Numbered from the stretch's first letter, positions 45,058 through 54,522 are shown. The stretch is DNA of 64,000 nucleotides from Sporosarcina ureae (GCF_002109325.1 NZ_CP015348.1:959001-1023000), one strand, 5' to 3'. A program made the numbers and translations. The notes: a model not told the origin generated them from the sequence alone.

Positions 45058-46773
45058 TTATTGTATCTTTTCCAATGTATTTTCAGTCATTCTAACCGCC
45101 TTAAGTAATGAGTAATTTATCCGATTGATTGTTCGTTGCATTTCATTCTTTAACATAAAGTATTTGGGTGTATCTTTCTCACAACTAGTAAATTCATTGA
45201 TTTTATTCAAGCTCGGTACAACTACTGGATTAACTGCTAAGTCGTGATCAAAAATGTCACCTTTGACGTAATTTAATGGAACGAGCGTCTGTGACAAGTT
45301 CTGAATTGCATCATTTATTAGCGCCAATTGATCTTTACGCAAATTCTTATTTTCTGCAAACTCATATAGTTTTCCTACTGCTACTACTAAATTTTCTGCC
45401 CGCTCTAACGTTAGTGTAAGTTTAACAGCACTGCCAGCCGTTTCTTCGTAGTGCTGTAGCGCTTCTTTTACTTCGTTAATCGCTTTTAGCTGGTTAATGG
45501 GAATGACTTGACTGGTAGCGAACTTGTATACTAAATCTACGTATATTTGACAATCACGTTTTAAATTTGCAGGGTCAATTTTATCTATTGTATCCTCGGT
45601 GCTATGCCACCACCAACCATAACCACCCGAATTTCCTCCCCCAAACATTTCACCAAACGCTTTTGCTGCTGGAGTAGTTCCTGGTGGCTGTTCGGATAAG
45701 CCCATAAGAAGTGATGGCATACCCGTTCCCCAGAATGACTGATCACCTGCACGACTATATCGGGTTCCGACAAATGTTTGTCCAGCTATCTTTTGTACAG
45801 ATTCTTTGACAGCCTCTTTTGTTTCTTCCATACAATTTGCTTCAGTTAATACTGTAGCACCTTTAGCTCCTACAGAATCAATATTAATATGCACCATGCC
45901 GTTTTCATGTAAGTCTTCCCAATGATGATCTGCATACCAAGTAGATGCAGCATATCTACCATGAGAATGACCTGACCAAAAAGCGAAGCGAACTGAACGG
46001 ACTAGTTCATCCTGATGCATGGACATAATTCTTGCCACTTCAACCATTGTTGCATTGGCAGTTCCGTTGTCCATTGCCCCATAATGCCAAGAATCAATGT
46101 GTCCACTAAATAGAACAAACTTATCCGTATCCGCTTTAGTTTCCGCTGTCAGTATGGGGATCTTTCTCCACCCAGTGTCTACAGTGGTCTTCAATGTAAC
46201 TTCTCCGGCATCTTTAGAATTCGCTATAGCTTTAAGTTCTTCACCAACAGAAATCGTAACAGAAGCAACTGGAAGACTCGGAAGAAGAGATTCTGTTTCA
46301 GTCGTCGGACTACCCCATACAGATGAAACGATCATTTCATGTGTATACTCTGCATTGATGAAGATTGCTCCTGCTGCACCATTTTTTTGTGCCCATTCAA
46401 CGGACGGCCCCGTCGCTAAACCTTCCAAAAGAACAATTTTCGATTGAATATCTACATCGGCATTTTCTTTTGTCTCGATATAAACCATTTCTCCACTACA
46501 ACCTTCTTCACCCGTAGTGGCACCCATTGAGTGAGTAATACAGTTGAATTGTTTCCCTTGTGCATATATTTCAGCCTTGACCGGTAAGCTTATGAATGCG
46601 TCGCATAGCTCGAGAACAGGTTGTAAACCAAACTCTTTTAATTTCATTTCTACATACTGAAATGCGCGTAGTTCTTCTTCAGATCCTGATAGTCGAACTT
46701 CTTTTGTGATATTTTTCGTATATTCCATTAAAAAATCTTCATTTACTTCTTCAAGTATAGTGGATTGATTCAT
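45058..46773 (-). CDS. M28-family peptidase-like protein with altered metal motif
   Basis: This 571-residue protein has a PA-type domain inserted in an M28 zinc-peptidase fold. Metal ligands of the first motif are present (SGHIDSWHYGAMDNGTAN, about 223-240), as are HINIDSVGAKG and a later WWWHSTEDTID. But at 263-274, where M28 enzymes have the catalytic and metal-binding Glu-Glu (GxEExGLxGS), it reads WSGHSHGRYAAS. It therefore may use another residue, be a distinct subgroup, or be inactive as a peptidase. No signal peptide is seen. The extra C-terminal 150 residues look helical. It shares the operon with an M20 peptidase and a symporter. Confidence 0.83.
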   Translation of the reverse strand: MNQSTILEEVNEDFLMEYTKNITKEVRLSGSEEELRAFQYVEMKLKEFGLQPVLELCDAFISLPVKAEIYAQGKQFNCITHSMGATTGEEGCSGEMVYIETKENADVDIQSKIVLLEGLATGPSVEWAQKNGAAGAIFINAEYTHEMIVSSVWGSPTTETESLLPSLPVASVTISVGEELKAIANSKDAGEVTLKTTVDTGWRKIPILTAETKADTDKFVLFSGHIDSWHYGAMDNGTANATMVEVARIMSMHQDELVRSVRFAFWSGHSHGRYAASTWYADHHWEDLHENGMVHINIDSVGAKGATVLTEANCMEETKEAVKESVQKIAGQTFVGTRYSRAGDQSFWGTGMPSLLMGLSEQPPGTTPAAKAFGEMFGGGNSGGYGWWWHSTEDTIDKIDPANLKRDCQIYVDLVYKFATSQVIPINQLKAINEVKEALQHYEETAGSAVKLTLTLERAENLVVAVGKLYEFAENKNLRKDQLALINDAIQNLSQTLVPLNYVKGDIFDHDLAVNPVVVPSLNKINEFTSCEKDTPKYFMLKNEMQRTINRINYSLLKAVRMTENTLEKIQ

Positions 46774-46794
46774 AACTCTTCACTTCTCTCTACT

Positions 46795-47934
46795 TTATTT
46801 TCCTAATTCTATTAGCATAAGCGCAAGAAGGGCGCTCCGCGCAGACATTTTTGAAATAAGCAAATGTTCGTTTGCAGCATGTGCTCCATTTCCTACAGGA
46901 CCCATTCCGTCCAATGTAGGCGCAAACTGCGAGGCGTAACTTCCATCACTACCTCCACCACTTAGTTGTTCTATTAATTCGAAACCTAATTGATCTGCAG
47001 CAAGTTGCTTAGCGTTCTCGAATAGAATGCCGATTTCTTCCGTTCTTTCCATTACTGGCCGATTAATACCCCCAGTAACTTCTATACTAATACCTTCTTT
47101 ACTTGGCGTCAGATTTTTAATTAAAGGAATAACGCGATCAAATTCGGAATCTTTCGTAACACGTAAATCGATTTCAGCCTCCGAATAAGCCGCTACGACA
47201 TTCGAAGATGATCCACCTGATATTAAACCTACATTAACGGTCGTACCTTTTTCAAGATCCGTCAGGCTATGAAGATATAGGATAACCTTTGCAAGCTCTT
47301 CGATAGAACTAACACCTTTTTCAGGCTCAATCCCAGCATGTGCTGCCTTTCCATTTACTATAATATTAAAGATTCCTACACCTTTTCTAGCTGTTTTATA
47401 CATTCCTTCCAAGTCGCCTGAAGATTCCAAAACAAATACATATTTACTTTTCTTCGCTTCTTCTTCGATTAAATGTCTTGAGGAGACGCTTCCGATCTCC
47501 TCGTCAGAAACTAGAAATAGTACTACTTTTTTATTTAGCTTATAATCTAATTCTTGTAGTGCATGAAGTGCAAAAATACCTTGCACAATGCCGCCCTTCA
47601 TATCAAAAGTACCTGGACCATAAGCTTTATCTCCATCGACTTTGAATGGCATCTTTTCAAGTGTTCCTTCTGGCCAAACCGTATCCATATGACCTAGTAA
47701 CAAGATTTGTTCTTCGCCTTCGCCTACTTCTATTCTTACTTGATTTCCATATTTCTTATTATCAATAGAAGTAACTTTTGCCTTGATAAAGCTATTTATT
47801 ATTTCCTCAGTTTTTTCACCAAAATGATCTACAAGTTGTTTATTATCCGATGGTGTTTCCATTTCAACCATTGTTTTTAACATATCTAGCATCTCATCAC
47901 TTTTACTATGCAAATATTTCACAACATCTTCCAT
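46795..47934 (-). CDS. M20-family metallopeptidase (glutamate carboxypeptidase-like)
   Basis: This protein of about 379 residues resembles carboxypeptidase G2/ArgE-type enzymes. I choose the ATG at 47934 because GGAGG sits ten bases before it. Zinc-site motifs are LLGHMDTVWPEGT, YGPGTFDMKGG (bridging Asp) and LVSDEEIGS (catalytic Glu pair), with a later HAANEHLL His. The dimerisation domain begins near NIIVNGKAAHAGIEPEKG. It would release a C-terminal amino acid such as glutamate from an acylated or peptide substrate. It follows the symporter gene by 31 bases; the two probably handle the same compound. Confidence 0.9.
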   Translation of the reverse strand: MEDVVKYLHSKSDEMLDMLKTMVEMETPSDNKQLVDHFGEKTEEIINSFIKAKVTSIDNKKYGNQVRIEVGEGEEQILLLGHMDTVWPEGTLEKMPFKVDGDKAYGPGTFDMKGGIVQGIFALHALQELDYKLNKKVVLFLVSDEEIGSVSSRHLIEEEAKKSKYVFVLESSGDLEGMYKTARKGVGIFNIIVNGKAAHAGIEPEKGVSSIEELAKVILYLHSLTDLEKGTTVNVGLISGGSSSNVVAAYSEAEIDLRVTKDSEFDRVIPLIKNLTPSKEGISIEVTGGINRPVMERTEEIGILFENAKQLAADQLGFELIEQLSGGGSDGSYASQFAPTLDGMGPVGNGAHAANEHLLISKMSARSALLALMLIELGK

Positions 47935-47965
47935 ATATAACACACCTCCATTTATATTCTATTTT

Positions 47966-49389
47966 TTATTTTATATCATCAAAAAACGGTCGAAGTGAAT
48001 CCTCAGGAACTGGCTTAGTAAAGAAACTGATCACGATCATAAGAATTGTAGAAACTAATACGCCAGGTATAACTTCATTCAACCCAAATGGTTTATCGAG
48101 TATAAACCACATCACGACTGTGATCACTCCGCCAGCCATGGACCATAATGCAGCTGTACCTGTTGCTCTTTTCCAGTTCAGACCTATAACGACTGTTGCA
48201 AAGAAGAAACTGGCCACCATAGATGCCTGAACCAACACAATAAACTGCACCATATCAAATGGCTTTAATGCGAAGCCGAGTGGGATTAATGATAGGACGA
48301 CAATCGCTATTTTGTGTATAAACATTTTCTGCTTGTCTGTAGCCTGTCTATTGATAGTGCCGTAAATATCATGAGAAACTGCAGATGCAGAAACTATCAT
48401 AATCCCAGAAACTGTACTCATTATGGATGCTAATATCGCGACCATGAACAGCGCACCAATGACAGGTGGTAGTAAATCAAGCGCCATGATGGACGATGCC
48501 GTATCTGGATTACCGATTACTGGATAAATTGTACGAATTCCAACAGCCACTAAGCCAATTGAGACTGCAATAACTGCTTGGAAGATGAATGAAAAACCGA
48601 TTGCTAAACGAACAGTTTTTTCGTCTTTCAAAGTATACATACGAGCCAGCTCATATGGCGCAATTGCCATTGATAAACCAAAAGCTAACCCGAAACCAAG
48701 CAAATCTTTAAAACTCCAATACCATCCGGTTAAGTCAGGATTAAATTCTGTGATAAATTGACCAACAGTTGAAAATCCACCCGCTTGTGAATATAGAATA
48801 GGAATGGCTACTAGGAAACAACCTCCCATGATGATAGCCTGGAAAAAGTCACTGTATGCCGTGGCTTTCATACCACCCTTTAATGTATAAATCATAGTAA
48901 TCCCAATAGTTATGACAGCACCCCAAATCATAGGTAATCCGAAAAGCGTATTCATTAAGATTCCGCCCGCTACGTACTGAGCAATTAAATATACACTATA
49001 AGCTACGACTATTAGAATTGCTGATACAATCTTTGCTGTTTTACTGTTATAACGTTTTTCTATATAATCAGGTACTGTTACACCGTTAAACTTTTGGAAT
49101 TTAGGAGCAACCCAGATTGCTGATACAATCCAGCCAGCCCATAAACCAGGCCAGTACCATAGATAGCTGAAACCCGTTAAATATAAAACGCCAATAGTTC
49201 CAATAAATGTTCCGGCACTTAGCTGAGTCGCTGCAAGCGCAGCCCCACCAATTACAGGTCCGATTGAACGTCCAGCAACTAAGTGGTCTTCACTCGTTTT
49301 ATTACCCCTACCTGCTAAAAATCCTATTGTTAATGTAACTAAAAATATCCAGCTACTACATAGTAGAAAACCTTACTAATTTCAACCAT
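47966..49389 (-). pseudogene. Sodium:solute symporter (SSS) gene with a frameshift
   Basis: The start, an ATG at 49389 after GGAGG, gives VEISKVFYYVVAGYF and then a stop at 49341-49339. One extra T in the T5 run at 49341-49345 would restore FLVTLTIGFLAGRG and the rest of a 474-residue symporter: HLVAGRSIGPVIGGAALAATQLSAGTFIG, then LPMIWGAVITIGITMIYTLKGG, to the stop at 47966. About 13 membrane helices are expected. The homopolymer position makes a sequencing or assembly error possible. If real, uptake by this operon is lost. It would import an organic acid, amino acid or peptide with sodium. Confidence 0.85.
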
Positions 49390-49488
49390 CTATTTTCCTC
49401 CATTTCTATACTTTTGTAGCAGCCAAAGAAAATATGCTGAAACGAATACAATCGAATAAATAACAATCCCCCAAAAACTAACACCCAT
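49390..49488 (-). CDS. Small symporter accessory peptide (32 residues)
   Basis: The peptide begins MGVSFWGIVIYSIVFVSAYF and ends LQKYRNGGK: one membrane helix and a basic tail. The ATG follows AGGAGG, and its stop is directly before the symporter ATG. Its start overlaps the stop of the upstream gene (TGATG). Small single-helix proteins coded next to SSS symporters are known as symporter small accessory proteins. The size and position fit well. Function in those cases is probably assembly or stability. Confidence 0.7.
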   Translation of the reverse strand: MGVSFWGIVIYSIVFVSAYFLWLLQKYRNGGK

Positions 49489-50174
49489 CAGCTATTCCTC
49501 CTCTTTGACTTTTTGAGCTCCACTAATCCCCATGAAACTAATAGTACAATTAAAGCGAAAATAGCAATAAACGAAATGACATTATACGAATGCAGATAAA
49601 CGGTTTCTTCTGAAAATACATAGGCAACCTTTGAAGGAATATTCGTCATATGCTTCTCCACATGATTTTGTCCGCCTTCTATAATATTTGGAAATGAATT
49701 CTTTTGTATTTCCATACCTTCAGGTGCTGTAAAGGAAATTACAATATTACGTTCAACATCACTAGTAGCAAAATCCGGCACAAATAATGGAACATCAAAA
49801 TGATAATCTACTCTCGGAATTTTATATTTAATCGTGTAGGTAACGCTTTCTTGTTCAATGTTGTTAAGTGGCAGAATATATTTATCTAGGCGTTCACCAG
49901 TTTCTAAACTAGGTGAAACTTCTCCTTCTCCTGTATTAAATAAGACTTCAGAAACTTGATTATTAGTTATTTTTGATAGTAAATGTCCAACCTCTAGCGA
50001 TTCTCCTTGTATGTTTATTAATTCGATTTGTTCTGTTACAACATACTGATCATCCTCTGTTTCTATATCTATCACTGCCTTATTTAAAACAGGAAGTGCT
50101 TCTTCAGCAAATGCTTTATGATTAATTGAAAGCATTAATGCTAGAAGGATAATTGAGTATAATAGCTTTTTCAT
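49488..50174 (-). CDS. Membrane-anchored extracytoplasmic protein of unknown function
   Basis: The frame extends to 50234, but GAGGAGG precedes an ATG at 50174, giving 228 residues with a proper signal peptide (KKLLYSIILLALMLSINHKAFA). The middle is a predicted beta-rich domain on the outside (DIETEDDQYVVTEQIELINIQGESLEVG; TYTIKYKIPRVDYHFDVPLFVPD). A C-terminal helix (YNVISFIAIFALIVLLVSWGLVEL) and KKSKRRNS anchor it in the membrane. It is the first gene of the symporter/peptidase operon. It might help substrate capture or sense the substrate, but no homologous family is recognised. Confidence 0.72.
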   Translation of the reverse strand: MKKLLYSIILLALMLSINHKAFAEEALPVLNKAVIDIETEDDQYVVTEQIELINIQGESLEVGHLLSKITNNQVSEVLFNTGEGEVSPSLETGERLDKYILPLNNIEQESVTYTIKYKIPRVDYHFDVPLFVPDFATSDVERNIVISFTAPEGMEIQKNSFPNIIEGGQNHVEKHMTNIPSKVAYVFSEETVYLHSYNVISFIAIFALIVLLVSWGLVELKKSKRRNS

Positions 50175-50327
50175 TACTTTCCTCCTCGTCATAATTATTA
50201 GAATAATTTGTATTATATTATGTCTCTTGAACAATTACAACCTGTTTCAACCAATTAAATTAATTAGTTTCCCAAATACAAAAAATCAGGAAGTAAAAAT
50301 AACCGATTTATGCCTAATAAGAGAAAA

Positions 50328-50397
50328 ATACCTGTGCATGAAACATTCATGATAGTTTAAACATTCACGTTTGTTTCTCACACAGGTATCTTATTTA
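50328..50397. repeat. Family A repeat (full copy)
   Basis: TACCTGTGCATGAAAC and GTTTCTCACACAGGTATC are the arms; the centre holds TAGTTTAAACATTCACG. It is the first of two copies in a row between the symporter operon and the defence-like genes. Confidence 0.88.
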
Positions 50398-50414
50398 TTG
50401 AATCGAAAAAGTGA

Positions 50415-50486
50415 ATAGTACCTGCGCATGAAACTTTCATGATTGTTTAAAAATTCACGTTTGTTTCTCATACAAATGGCATCTTT
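50415..50486. repeat. Family A repeat (second tandem copy)
   Basis: AGTACCTGCGCATGAAACTT and GTTTGTTTCTCATACAAATG are the arms of a copy 17 bp after the previous one, in the same orientation. Confidence 0.85.
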
Positions 50487-50511
50487 AATGCCTGATATTT
50501 TCTAACAAATA

Positions 50512-50580
50512 GCACTAGGTCCACCTATAAATCTAAATCGATTCAAAATTGGTTCTGATTTTTGCGGGAACTTATTCTGA
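50512..50580. repeat. Decayed family B repeat
   Basis: CACTAGGTCCACCTATAAAT, then TTCAAAATTGGTTCTGATTT and GCGGGAACTTATTCTGACC, match family B with many changes. Outside the repeats and the promoter, the gene-free gap 50175-50792 shows no other structure. Confidence 0.5.
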
Positions 50581-50663
50581 CCTTCAGATAATAACGATAA
50601 AAAAGCTTTAAAAATATATAACCTATGTCTCTTAATTATCTATATTGTGACATTTATCTCTTT

Positions 50664-50685
50664 AGTTCACAAGAACTGGTATAAT
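50664..50685 (+). promoter_or_regulatory. Extended -10 promoter with adjacent palindrome
   Basis: TGGTATAAT (50677-50685) is an extended -10 element with no good -35. It is preceded directly by the palindrome AGTTC-ACAA-GAACT (50664-50677). This arrangement suggests a regulated promoter for the DUF4041-type gene 108 bp downstream. Confidence 0.55.
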
Positions 50686-50792
50686 AGTTTCATATACTGT
50701 AAAAAGTATCGTATTTCTGCATAAACAAGTCGATTACTATCAATTGATGTTGTTGGTTACTACTATTCGAAAAAATGAAAGGGGTTTTTGTA

Positions 50793-52529
50793 TTGAGTAA
50801 AAAAGAGTTAAAGAAACAACTGCCTGACGACCTACAGGCATTATCTTCCCAAAAGTCATATGACAAATTAAAATGGTTTGAAAAGACATGGAGCGTATTA
50901 TTAATTATTCTATCTTTACTCGCATTCGTATTCCCAGAGGCAATATTTATTGTTGGCCCTATAATTGCTTGGAAGTTGCGTAAAGCAATAAAGAAGAACA
51001 ATAAAGTTTTTGAGGAATATGAAGTGCTGTTCACTTTAGAGGAAGATAAGAATAGGCAATTAGATATCTTTAACGCTGAATTGAAAGAGTTAGAAGATAA
51101 GATTACTAACAGTAAAGAGGAATTAGATTTCATTAAAGATGAGATTGTCAATAGTAAAGAATTATTTGGACAACGTAAAGAAGAATTTAGAAATGAAGTA
51201 CGAGATGAAATGAACCAGCAGATTAAGGAAGCAAATACTGAAGCTGAAAAGATTAGAGAAATTGCAGCTTATGATGCAGCAAATGTACTAAAGGATGTTC
51301 AAAAATATATTGATGAGCGCAATCAACTATTGGCCGATAATGAGAAATCCGAAAAACAATTGAAAACAAACACCAACAAAATTATTAAAGCAAAAGCAGA
51401 AATACTGGGAATCAAAACACTGACTGATCGTTTTCCATCCGTCATTGATTATTCTAAGTTGGAGGAAGAGGTACGTAAAGTCAGTCAATTTTATGACGAA
51501 GAAAGCTTGTTGCAAAATTTGATTGAGCTTAATTGTCATTATAAAAACTCGAAAGAACTCAGAAAAGAAATGACCCGTAATAAGCGGGAGATGAGCAAAG
51601 TACTGGATACTTATGTTGACCGTTATACAACCAAGGGAAACAAGACTATTTATCAGTTAATGGTAATAGGCCTGCAGGCGGAATTACAAAACATCTTATT
51701 TACACTTACTTACTCAAAACTCGAAGAAGCACAAGATAATGTTCGTACTTTAGTAAGAAAATACTTAACGATCTGTGCAGACGGCAATAATCAAATTTTA
51801 CCTACAATCACTCGTTTTCTAACAGAGATTGAACCAATCTTCTTGGAAGCGATAGAAATAGAACACCACTATTATGCAAAACGCGAACGTGAAAAAGAGG
51901 AGCAGCAAGCGATTCGTGAACAGATGAGGCAAGATGCCGCTGAAAGAAAAGCACTGAAAGAACAACAGAAAAAGCTGGAGCAAGAAGAAGCAAAGTTCTT
52001 AGTTGAAATGGAACGAAACAGAGAACTACTGTTATCTGAAACGGATACCGATAAAATTTCAAGCCTAGAAGCCCGTATTCAAGAGTTGGAAAATCAGCAG
52101 AATGAACTTGAAGCGAAGAAGGAAGAAATCACTAGACTTGCAAATGGTAAAGCCGGATATGTTTATGTGATATCCAACTTAGGTTCATTTGGAGATAACA
52201 TGTTCAAAATCGGCATGACAAGAAGGTTAAATCCACAGGAACGCGTTGATGAACTGGGAAGTGCCTCCGTGCCGTTCAAATTCGATATCCATGCTATGAT
52301 TTTCAGTAATGACGCAGTAGGCCTTGAAAATCAATTGCATCAGCTACTACAAAAACAGCGAGTCAATAAAGTAAACTTGAGGAAAGAATTTTTCGAAACA
52401 ACTGTTTACGAGTTACAAGAAATAGTAGAAGAAATCGATCCGACTGTAGAGTTCAAAACAACACTTTTAGCCCAAGAGTATTATCAAAGTCAAGAATTGA
52501 AAGAAGAACAATTAGCTACTGTTGGATGA
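50793..52529 (+). CDS. DUF4041 coiled-coil protein with T5orf172/GIY-YIG-like domain
   Basis: This is a roughly 578-residue protein. I choose the TTG at 50793, eight bases after AAAGGGG, over the ATG at 50775. One or two hydrophobic helices lie near residues 35-65 (WSVLLIILSLLAFVFPEAIFIVGPIIAW). Long coiled coils surround a DUF4041-like centre (QFYDEESLLQNLIELNCHYKNSKELRKEM). The C-terminus has a T5orf172 domain of the GIY-YIG nuclease superfamily (YVYVISNLGSFGDNMFKIGMTRRLNPQERVDELGSASVPFKFDIHAMI). Such proteins are found in phages and defence-rich regions. It lies next to a kinase and a type I RM system. A DNA or RNA nuclease role is inferred. Confidence 0.82.
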   Translation: MSKKELKKQLPDDLQALSSQKSYDKLKWFEKTWSVLLIILSLLAFVFPEAIFIVGPIIAWKLRKAIKKNNKVFEEYEVLFTLEEDKNRQLDIFNAELKELEDKITNSKEELDFIKDEIVNSKELFGQRKEEFRNEVRDEMNQQIKEANTEAEKIREIAAYDAANVLKDVQKYIDERNQLLADNEKSEKQLKTNTNKIIKAKAEILGIKTLTDRFPSVIDYSKLEEEVRKVSQFYDEESLLQNLIELNCHYKNSKELRKEMTRNKREMSKVLDTYVDRYTTKGNKTIYQLMVIGLQAELQNILFTLTYSKLEEAQDNVRTLVRKYLTICADGNNQILPTITRFLTEIEPIFLEAIEIEHHYYAKREREKEEQQAIREQMRQDAAERKALKEQQKKLEQEEAKFLVEMERNRELLLSETDTDKISSLEARIQELENQQNELEAKKEEITRLANGKAGYVYVISNLGSFGDNMFKIGMTRRLNPQERVDELGSASVPFKFDIHAMIFSNDAVGLENQLHQLLQKQRVNKVNLRKEFFETTVYELQEIVEEIDPTVEFKTTLLAQEYYQSQELKEEQLATVG

Positions 52530-52557
52530 ATAAAGAGTTGAAAAGCCTCTTCAAATG

Positions 52558-52628
52558 AAAGGTACCTATGCGAGAAACTTTCGTGATTGTTTTAACATTC
52601 ACGTTAGTTTCTCACACAGGTACCTTGT
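52558..52628. repeat. Family A repeat (full copy)
   Basis: AAAGGTACCTATGCGAGAAAC and GTTTCTCACACAGGTACCTT are the arms, followed by TTTTTTT. It comes 29 bases after the DUF4041-type gene stop and may serve as its terminator. Confidence 0.88.
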
Positions 52629-52753
52629 TTTTTTTACGAGATTTTCGTACGAGTGCACAAAAAAGATACTGCCTGAAAGTTGGTCTTCTCGGCAATATCT
52701 TGAGCTTGATATTAAGACAGGGGGCCTGTGCATGTTTATTATAATCTAGTTGT

Positions 52754-54331
52754 TTAATTCTGTGTTTCGTTTTCTAATTCTATTCTTAACTCTTCATCTG
52801 ACATCAACCTGATTTTTTTTAATTCTTCAAATAAATTTTCCTTGAAGGGATCTCTATTAGCAATATCCCAAAAATAATCTCCTAAGATGCTATGGTTATA
52901 AATATACTGTAGTATCTCCATATATTCTCTAAATTCTTCTGCTCTGAATTTAGAATGGCGTCCATCATACGTATTGCTTATAGCATTATATATGGAACTT
53001 TTGTGTACAATTAAAAATGAACCGTCAAACCATCTTGTAACATTAAAGTGTGCTATCTCATCATCTTCATAATAATGTTCATATTCTCCCTTATCATTAA
53101 CAATCAAATCTTCTGAAACAACTTCACTAGTATATTTGTCATTCTGACTCTTTAGCCACTTTTTTAATTCGTTAACTGTACTTGGGTAGATAGGTTTTAT
53201 ATTATCGAATTCTAAACGGAAATAGCTAAACTTTGGATCTTCGTTAGGTAGTTCCCATATCAATTTTTTCACTTTAAAAACATGCTTCATATTTAAGCCA
53301 AAGCTAAGTATGACCATATCCTCTTCTTTTTCATCGAACGCTTTTATATCTAATAAGTCCATTCCACCACCTTCATGTATAAAAGTATGATTAAAATTTA
53401 ATTTCGAAATCCTTTGTAAAATATCTATAACTTGATCTTTATTTCTCCAGATAACAGTACTAGGATGATGTTGTTGTACTATAGTTTCTTCAATAAATCT
53501 CCACAAACTTTCACCGGATCTTTTCGGATCCAAAGAAATTTGTTTCCAATCCATCAACCTTTTCAAAAACTCTTTTATACTAGGTCTTTTCTGCGGATTT
53601 TCTGAAGTTGACTCGGCAAGAAGCTTGTATAACTCGACAAAGTGTTGATTAGGGTACTTTAGCGACAGTTTATTATTTTCACGGTAGTTATATTGACCAT
53701 CAAATGCATATTCTTCATCGCATAATACAATCCATAATGTCTTGGCAAATGAATAAACGTCTGCTGGTCGGGAATCTTCTACTTTAAATGCTTCTCTCAT
53801 TTCTGGGGCTAACGTTTTTCTATTTCCAACTGACTCTTTTATTTTAGTTAAGTCTTCTTTCTCAGGGAAATCAATCAATCCAAAATCAGCAAAACAGTAA
53901 CTCTCATTATAAAAAAGTATATTTTCGGGCTTAATATCTCGATGAGTAATATTTTTTTTGTGTAAATCAATTAAATTTTCTGCTAACTCTTTAAAAATAT
54001 TAACTTTTTCATACAAATTTTTATTTTTTTGCAGTTCTACTAGCGGTGTTGCTTTAGGCATTACGAAGAAAAACTCTCCGGTTTTTTCACATGGTAATTC
54101 GTATTTTATTACAGGTATAATTCCCTTCTGCTCATTTTTATATAACTCATGAACTTTTATAGCTTCTGTCTTAAATCTTTCAAGTCGTAACTTTGCAAAC
54201 TTATTCGTAGGATTCTTTATTTTAGAAACTTTAACCGCTACCTCAAGTTTATCTTTTCCTTCCATAAGATAAACTCTTCCATTTCCACCTTGACCTAATT
54301 GTTTTATTTTCCGATAATCTAAGTAACTCAT
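52754..54331 (-). CDS. Hanks-type Ser/Thr protein kinase with unknown C-terminal half
   Basis: This 525-residue cytoplasmic protein starts after AAGGAG. Residues 8-270 form an apparently active eukaryotic-type kinase: glycine loop GQGGNGRV, Lys34 in VAVKVS, catalytic Asp132 in THRDIKPENILF, DFG at 149-151 and APE at 176-178. The C-terminal half (about 280-525) matches nothing I know; it contains LSFGLNMKHVFKVKKLIWELPNED and an acidic patch (YEHYYEDDEIAHF). There is no transmembrane segment or PASTA repeat, so it is unlike PrkC. It lies between a nuclease-like gene and a type I RM set, with repeats on both sides, which hints at an anti-phage role. That is inference. Confidence 0.85.
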   Translation of the reverse strand: MSYLDYRKIKQLGQGGNGRVYLMEGKDKLEVAVKVSKIKNPTNKFAKLRLERFKTEAIKVHELYKNEQKGIIPVIKYELPCEKTGEFFFVMPKATPLVELQKNKNLYEKVNIFKELAENLIDLHKKNITHRDIKPENILFYNESYCFADFGLIDFPEKEDLTKIKESVGNRKTLAPEMREAFKVEDSRPADVYSFAKTLWIVLCDEEYAFDGQYNYRENNKLSLKYPNQHFVELYKLLAESTSENPQKRPSIKEFLKRLMDWKQISLDPKRSGESLWRFIEETIVQQHHPSTVIWRNKDQVIDILQRISKLNFNHTFIHEGGGMDLLDIKAFDEKEEDMVILSFGLNMKHVFKVKKLIWELPNEDPKFSYFRLEFDNIKPIYPSTVNELKKWLKSQNDKYTSEVVSEDLIVNDKGEYEHYYEDDEIAHFNVTRWFDGSFLIVHKSSIYNAISNTYDGRHSKFRAEEFREYMEILQYIYNHSILGDYFWDIANRDPFKENLFEELKKIRLMSDEELRIELENETQN

Positions 54332-54455
54332 AGTAATGCTCCTTATATTCTGTGATAGTACGTCTAATCAAGCTTATTTATTGTCCATCCATTTCCAAAC
54401 AAATACATGAAAAAGAGATATCTCCCGGAAATACAAAATGCTACGCAAACGACAG

Positions 54456-54522
54456 AAGGTGCAGTGCATGAAACCTTCATGGTTGTTTTAAACATTCACG
54501 TTTGTTTCTCACACAGGTACCC
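54456..54522. repeat. Family A repeat
   Basis: AAGGTGCAGTGCATGAAACC and GTTTCTCACACAGGTACCCT are the arms. It lies between the kinase and hsdR genes. Confidence 0.85.

Noticed and set aside
50328..50486. Two similar repeats in tandem that could suggest a CRISPR array
   Set aside because: They are long palindromes of about 70 bp with only one short gap, not short repeats with unique spacers, and no cas gene is present.
50793..52529. Prophage remnant suggested by the T5orf172 domain
   Set aside because: No structural, integrase, portal, terminase or lysis genes lie nearby, and the neighbours are bacterial defence-type genes.
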